Assembly (NCBI GenBank): GCA_028281925.1
Contig: JANQIX010000104.1
Span: 148,900-212,899 of the forward strand
Source of the DNA: Alphaproteobacteria bacterium
GTDB taxonomy: Bacteria > Pseudomonadota > Alphaproteobacteria > DSM-16000 > Inquilinaceae
Reading direction: 5' to 3'
DNA: 64,000 nt
Positions 62,101 to 64,000 of the stretch are shown piece after piece. A model generated the notes under the pieces. It had not been told where the DNA came from and searched no databases. It worked only from the letters and a program-made list of their open reading frames with translations. The position numbers and the translations under genes were made by a program. Positions within the stretch are counted from its first letter, which is position 1. Each line of letters opens with the position of its first letter.

Positions 62101-62349
62101 GCACGCCGCAACCGCACGCCGGAAGAGATCCAGCTGCGAGGTGTCGATGCCGACCGTCAGAGCATAGCGGCCGAGCAGGAACTGCAGGCGCGCCCATCTC
62201 TCGGGATCGGCCTCTTTCGAGTGCAGCGTCAGCGCCTCTTCCGACAGACGCAGCCCATCGCTGGCGACCGCGGCGACATTCGCCGCCGCGTCCAGCGCGT
62301 CGAGCTCTTCCCCGATTTCCTCAAGCCGCCGGCGATCCGCCTCGTCCAC
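59098..62349 (-). CDS. TPR-CHAT (caspase-like) protein
   Basis: A 1083-aa protein. Residues 1-700 are a superhelix of TPR-like repeats (many AxxAI/DLxxALxxAxxA segments). The C-terminal CHAT domain (about 780-1083) has the caspase-type dyad: His911 in YVSFFTHAEWD and Cys953 in LGACESG. MPACLIQAGVPGVLATLWPV follows, typical of CHAT. It is a likely protease whose substrate and trigger are unknown. A small DNA-binding/DUF4384-like gene lies 52 bp upstream on the same strand, so the two may act together. There is no evidence that it serves the lasso cluster. Confidence 0.87.
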   Translation of the reverse strand: MDEADRRRLEEIGEELDALDAAANVAAVASDGLRLSEEALTLHSKEADPERWARLQFLLGRYALTVGIDTSQLDLFRRAVAACEAAQTIYGDGADIERWSSAQHNKALALSYLGQYSDDPATVREAIAAFREGLNQIDREAKPADWASSLNSLGSAQLRLGIDLADVSLIRKAMECYEEAIPVWRQSDEPDQAGLSVYNLGFALSALGELTGDPDCFERSIATFGELEGLYDPATRPRDWANITNSTAIARANLGLLLGDPAEIEEAVAGFASIRTVMTREAYPAWWSMASTNYCAYSVRLAELRSDPSGLVLAAETATAALEVATETDLPSYWTSLTTVAADARFRLGERLGDPSQLNLAIDGATVVLESPGVVPRDRGVAAQLRGRARMELARRRDDTDALESAIADFDLAFTVRSREASPAHWTKTALARAEARRLLGERLGRSDLLADAMQDCTEVLGMLAHAEAGLDRAEAHLLRGQAGLALLQIEDAGMDPTAVVDDFRTAKGALRADLDPIAMVQARKGEIIAVLWAGDLERAAADADGLLTDAAALLTAEPADHARLRLAEALTGIGDVAAYARCRLGQPEAAIAAHERGRAHRLRERLRLAEAGLSEARQHKLEVRRQRLETARRALAAALDQDRPAAAIARLSESLTRQHAALMDQFRRYGLADAPSTPDVETVSDSARGGAVVVPVTAPPGGAALVIDASGLAAGIDVLMLPDLTTTAIDNLLRGRAPVGWLPAYAQFRDALAGTGGTASGDSLTAFHGAVERMRTATWRLLMGPLDAHLRARGMAEEAEIVLIPDGRLSTLPLHAAGEADVCFLDRWAVSYAPSLSARAACWRRSQGRGGGSPRLLAVTDPAQDLGWPVNPASGFFPPEHTDTFYGAEARRAAVVTALPDATYVSFFTHAEWDADRPERSCIRLAGDDRIEARDFAELALHRCRMVVLGACESGVPGLGAAPDEFQGMPACLIQAGVPGVLATLWPVFNRAADALLEHFFRAHLNAGLTPAVALRRAQLACRDAAGDQPVRSDARFAMMDAEAPAALGIRRSAPAAGEAKAIPVHDQRQPMYWAAFTYTGT

Positions 62350-62401
62350 CCGTCGCCCCCGCGCCCGGTGACACCGAACGCAAGGGTAGCGGGCACCGCG
62401 G

Positions 62402-63214
62402 TCAACTCAAGTGCGCCATCGTCTCAGGCAGCGTCCACACCGAGAAGACGCTGGCGCCCCAACGCTCGGCCGGGCGTTCGAACAGGCCGCGGAAGAGATC
62501 GGCGCAAGTCTCACGGTTGACCGTGTCGCCGGGCCCGCTGTCGCGCGGCCAGTCGCCTTGGAAGGCGTCCGCCGAGGCGAGGCCGACGAACACCGTCTCA
62601 CCATAGTATCCGGCCTCGACGTCGATGCGGGTGTCGAGCGTGACCGGCGCGCCGGCCTTGAACCGCCGATGCGACAGGTTCAGGTGCGCGTCGAGCGAGA
62701 AGAACTCCGCCCCCTCGCGGCAGATGATCTTGACGAAGCCGTCGACCGGCGGGTTCAGCGTGATCTCCAGGCTCTGGCCCGGATAGACGGCGACGCCGGG
62801 CGTGCGCGGCGGCTCGCCGGAGCGCACGGGCCGCACCCCCATGAATGCCCCGGCTGCGGCAACGCCGAAGAACGGCGCCTTGGCATTGGCAAGCGCCAGT
62901 TCCACCGGGTCGCCACGCCGCCGATCCTTGATCAGCCGGCCCAAGAGCGACGGATCGTCGGCCCCGTCGTCCCAGGCTGAGAGCTCCAGGCCCAACGCAT
63001 CGAGCTTCAGCGCCCGATGCAGTCGCTTCAGGCCGTTCCAGGTCATGGCACGCCGCAGCGATAGTGCGCTGGCAAGGTTCGGCGGCGTGACGCCCGCATC
63101 GTCCGCAAGTTGGCCTAGCGTCCGCGGTGCACCGGGATATCCCTCCAGCGCATCCATCGCGGCCATGACGCGGCTCTTGAATTCCACCTGCTTCGGCCTG
63201 TTCGGTTCCGTCAC
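62402..63214 (-). CDS. Small HTH-like protein with DUF4384-like C-terminal beta domain
   Basis: A 270-aa protein. Residues about 10-75 are helical and look like an HTH domain (GQLADDAGVTPPNLASALSLRRAMTWNGLKRL). Residues about 165-235 resemble DUF4384 domains found beside CHAT and caspase-like proteins (YPGQSLEITLNPPVDGFVKII, LDAHLNLSHRRFKAGAPVTL). The GTG at 63214 has GGAGG 7 nt upstream and is preferred to longer frames. It is 52 bp before the TPR-CHAT gene and probably forms an operon with it. Roles as regulator or partner are inferred only. Confidence 0.7.
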   Translation of the reverse strand: MTEPNRPKQVEFKSRVMAAMDALEGYPGAPRTLGQLADDAGVTPPNLASALSLRRAMTWNGLKRLHRALKLDALGLELSAWDDGADDPSLLGRLIKDRRRGDPVELALANAKAPFFGVAAAGAFMGVRPVRSGEPPRTPGVAVYPGQSLEITLNPPVDGFVKIICREGAEFFSLDAHLNLSHRRFKAGAPVTLDTRIDVEAGYYGETVFVGLASADAFQGDWPRDSGPGDTVNRETCADLFRGLFERPAERWGASVFSVWTLPETMAHLS

Positions 63215-63395
63215 CGTCGCCTCCTTCCTTTCTGCCGCCCATGCGGGCGTTGGGATGTCCGTTCGGGAGGGCAAAGCTGCCAAATCCGAAGATCCGCGCG
63301 GACCTGTCAAGAGTGTTCAATTGGGCACCCCGGCATACCATCTCTCAAGCGTCGCGGGCACACGCCCGCCAATCAAATCGCACAAGGGAAGGCAG

Positions 63396-63695
63396 ATGAA
63401 AGCGTTCGTTCTGGCAGGTGTCGCCGTGGTTGCGGCGGGATGCGAAGCTGTCACCCCGAACCGGGGGCCCAGCTATTCGGAGATCCTGGAGGCCTGGGTC
63501 GGCACGCCGGAGCAGGAGCTTCTCGACCGGTGGGGCGCCCCCGACGAGACCGCGAGCCTGGCCGGCGGTGGCCGGGAAATTACCTTCATCGACCGCCGCG
63601 TGGAGGGCCAGCGGACGCTCGAGTGCTTCACCACCTTCGCCGTCGACGCCGCCGGCACGCTGGTCGACTACGACTTTGAAGGTAACGACTGCTAG
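63396..63695 (+). CDS. Small lipoprotein
   Basis: A 99-aa protein with signal sequence and lipobox-like end (MKAFVLAGVAVVAAGC). The mature part, SYSEILEAWVGTPEQELLDRWGAPDETASLAGGGREITF (read in parts), has the pattern of small outer-membrane-assembly-type lipoproteins (SmpA/OmlA-like: a helix, then WGxPD, then a beta hairpin). It is divergent from the HTH-like gene. Its stop overlaps that of the DeoR-type gene. Confidence 0.8.
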   Translation: MKAFVLAGVAVVAAGCEAVTPNRGPSYSEILEAWVGTPEQELLDRWGAPDETASLAGGGREITFIDRRVEGQRTLECFTTFAVDAAGTLVDYDFEGNDC

Positions 63696-64000
63696 GGAGC
63701 GCCCGTCAGAATGTGGTCGAACTCGTCCCGCATCGCGATCTGCGCGCGGGCCGAGCGGCCGAACTTATTCGGCGTGGCAAGCAGGCAGCGGCAAGCAGCC
63801 GCCCGCATGGCCGCCTTCTTGATCGCGATCTTGCTAAGGTCGAAGTCCATCACTGCACCGCCGGGTTCGACCCCTGAACAGCCGATCAGCGCGAAGTCGA
63901 GCCGCAGACCCGACAGCATCGTCACCGCCTCCTCCCCGACCAGCGATCCGTCGCTGCCGGCGAGCCGGCCGCCCAGCACGTGGACGTCATGCCGGTCGGG
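63692..64000 (-). CDS. DeoR-family regulator, C-terminal part (partial)
   Basis: The last 103 codons of a gene that runs off the right edge. The sequence (VLGGRLAGSDGSLVGEEAVTML, LDFALIGCSGVEPGGAVMDFDLSK, KKAAMRAAACRCLLATPNKFGRSARAQI read in parts) matches the C-terminal sugar-phosphate sensor domain of DeoR/GlpR repressors. The HTH is outside the window. Confidence 0.8.
   Translation of the reverse strand, partial: PDRHDVHVLGGRLAGSDGSLVGEEAVTMLSGLRLDFALIGCSGVEPGGAVMDFDLSKIAIKKAAMRAAACRCLLATPNKFGRSARAQIAMRDEFDHILTGAP

Noticed and set aside
60919..62520. 533-codon plus-strand open frame
   Set aside because: Antisense to the TPR-CHAT gene and without any domain.

Overview
The window is high-GC, gene-dense DNA with bacterial operon structure. 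Several features point to an alphaproteobacterium, most likely Rhodospirillales-like: many hybrid or soluble two-component proteins, a MaeB-type malic enzyme next to pdxS/pdxT, a FecR plus CHASE2-cyclase pair, an Mla-type lipid transporter, and proteobacterial-style lasso-peptide genes with a fused B1-B2. This assignment is inferred from gene content and codon use; no rRNA or tRNA was seen.

Layout. 1-5.4 kb: an edge-truncated response-regulator/PP2C phosphatase (minus), then a plus-strand pair of peptide-exporter-like ABC half-transporters. 5.3-14.5 kb: a long minus-strand run that reads, in transcription order, anti-sigma-type kinase, STAS protein, MlaE, MlaF-like ATPase, MlaD, PqiC-like lipoprotein, hybrid histidine kinase, single-domain response regulator and a GH13 glycosidase. 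Partner-switching genes are therefore joined to an Mla-type transporter whose ATPase has lost several catalytic-motif residues. 14.8-22.6 kb: sensor kinase, CHASE2 adenylate cyclase with FecR protein, a polar amino-acid-type binding protein, an orphan LivH permease with an N-terminal lipoprotein-like extension, and an exported protein of unknown function. 22.7-26.7 kb: pdxS, pdxT and malic enzyme. 26.7-40.5 kb: accessory metabolism. It holds a LysR/FAD-monooxygenase pair, an ArsR-led operon with four SRPBCC (AHSA1) genes plus DUF899, VOC and DUF1428 genes, a TauE-type permease, a fatty-acid desaturase behind a TetR-like operator, RecQ, GST, a GFA-type zinc protein, and a LysR/SnoaL pair. 40.6-47.6 kb: a phytase-esterase-like exported protein, chemoreceptor plus PAS protein, a Cys-rich lipoprotein, and a LuxR response regulator divergent from a 7TM sensor kinase. 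47.6-51.7 kb: a P450 with an atypical I-helix, divergent from an unknown two-repeat protein and a DyP peroxidase, with 16-bp direct repeats between them.

51.8-59.1 kb is the most interesting region: a lasso-peptide cluster. It has a McjD-type exporter, three short precursor genes (too small for routine gene calling), a fused RRE-peptidase (B1-B2) and an asparagine-synthetase-like cyclase (C). All three precursors carry the YxxPxL leader motif. Their cores begin with Gly, have Asp at position 9 for the ring, and carry Cys11 and Cys18, both in the tail. Two of the cores are identical. A conserved TTGA-N7-TGACAACT element precedes two precursors, the B1-B2/C genes and the exporter, so the set is probably co-regulated.

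59.1-64 kb: a large TPR-CHAT caspase-like protein with an upstream small DNA-binding/DUF4384-like protein, a small lipoprotein, and an edge-truncated DeoR-family regulator.
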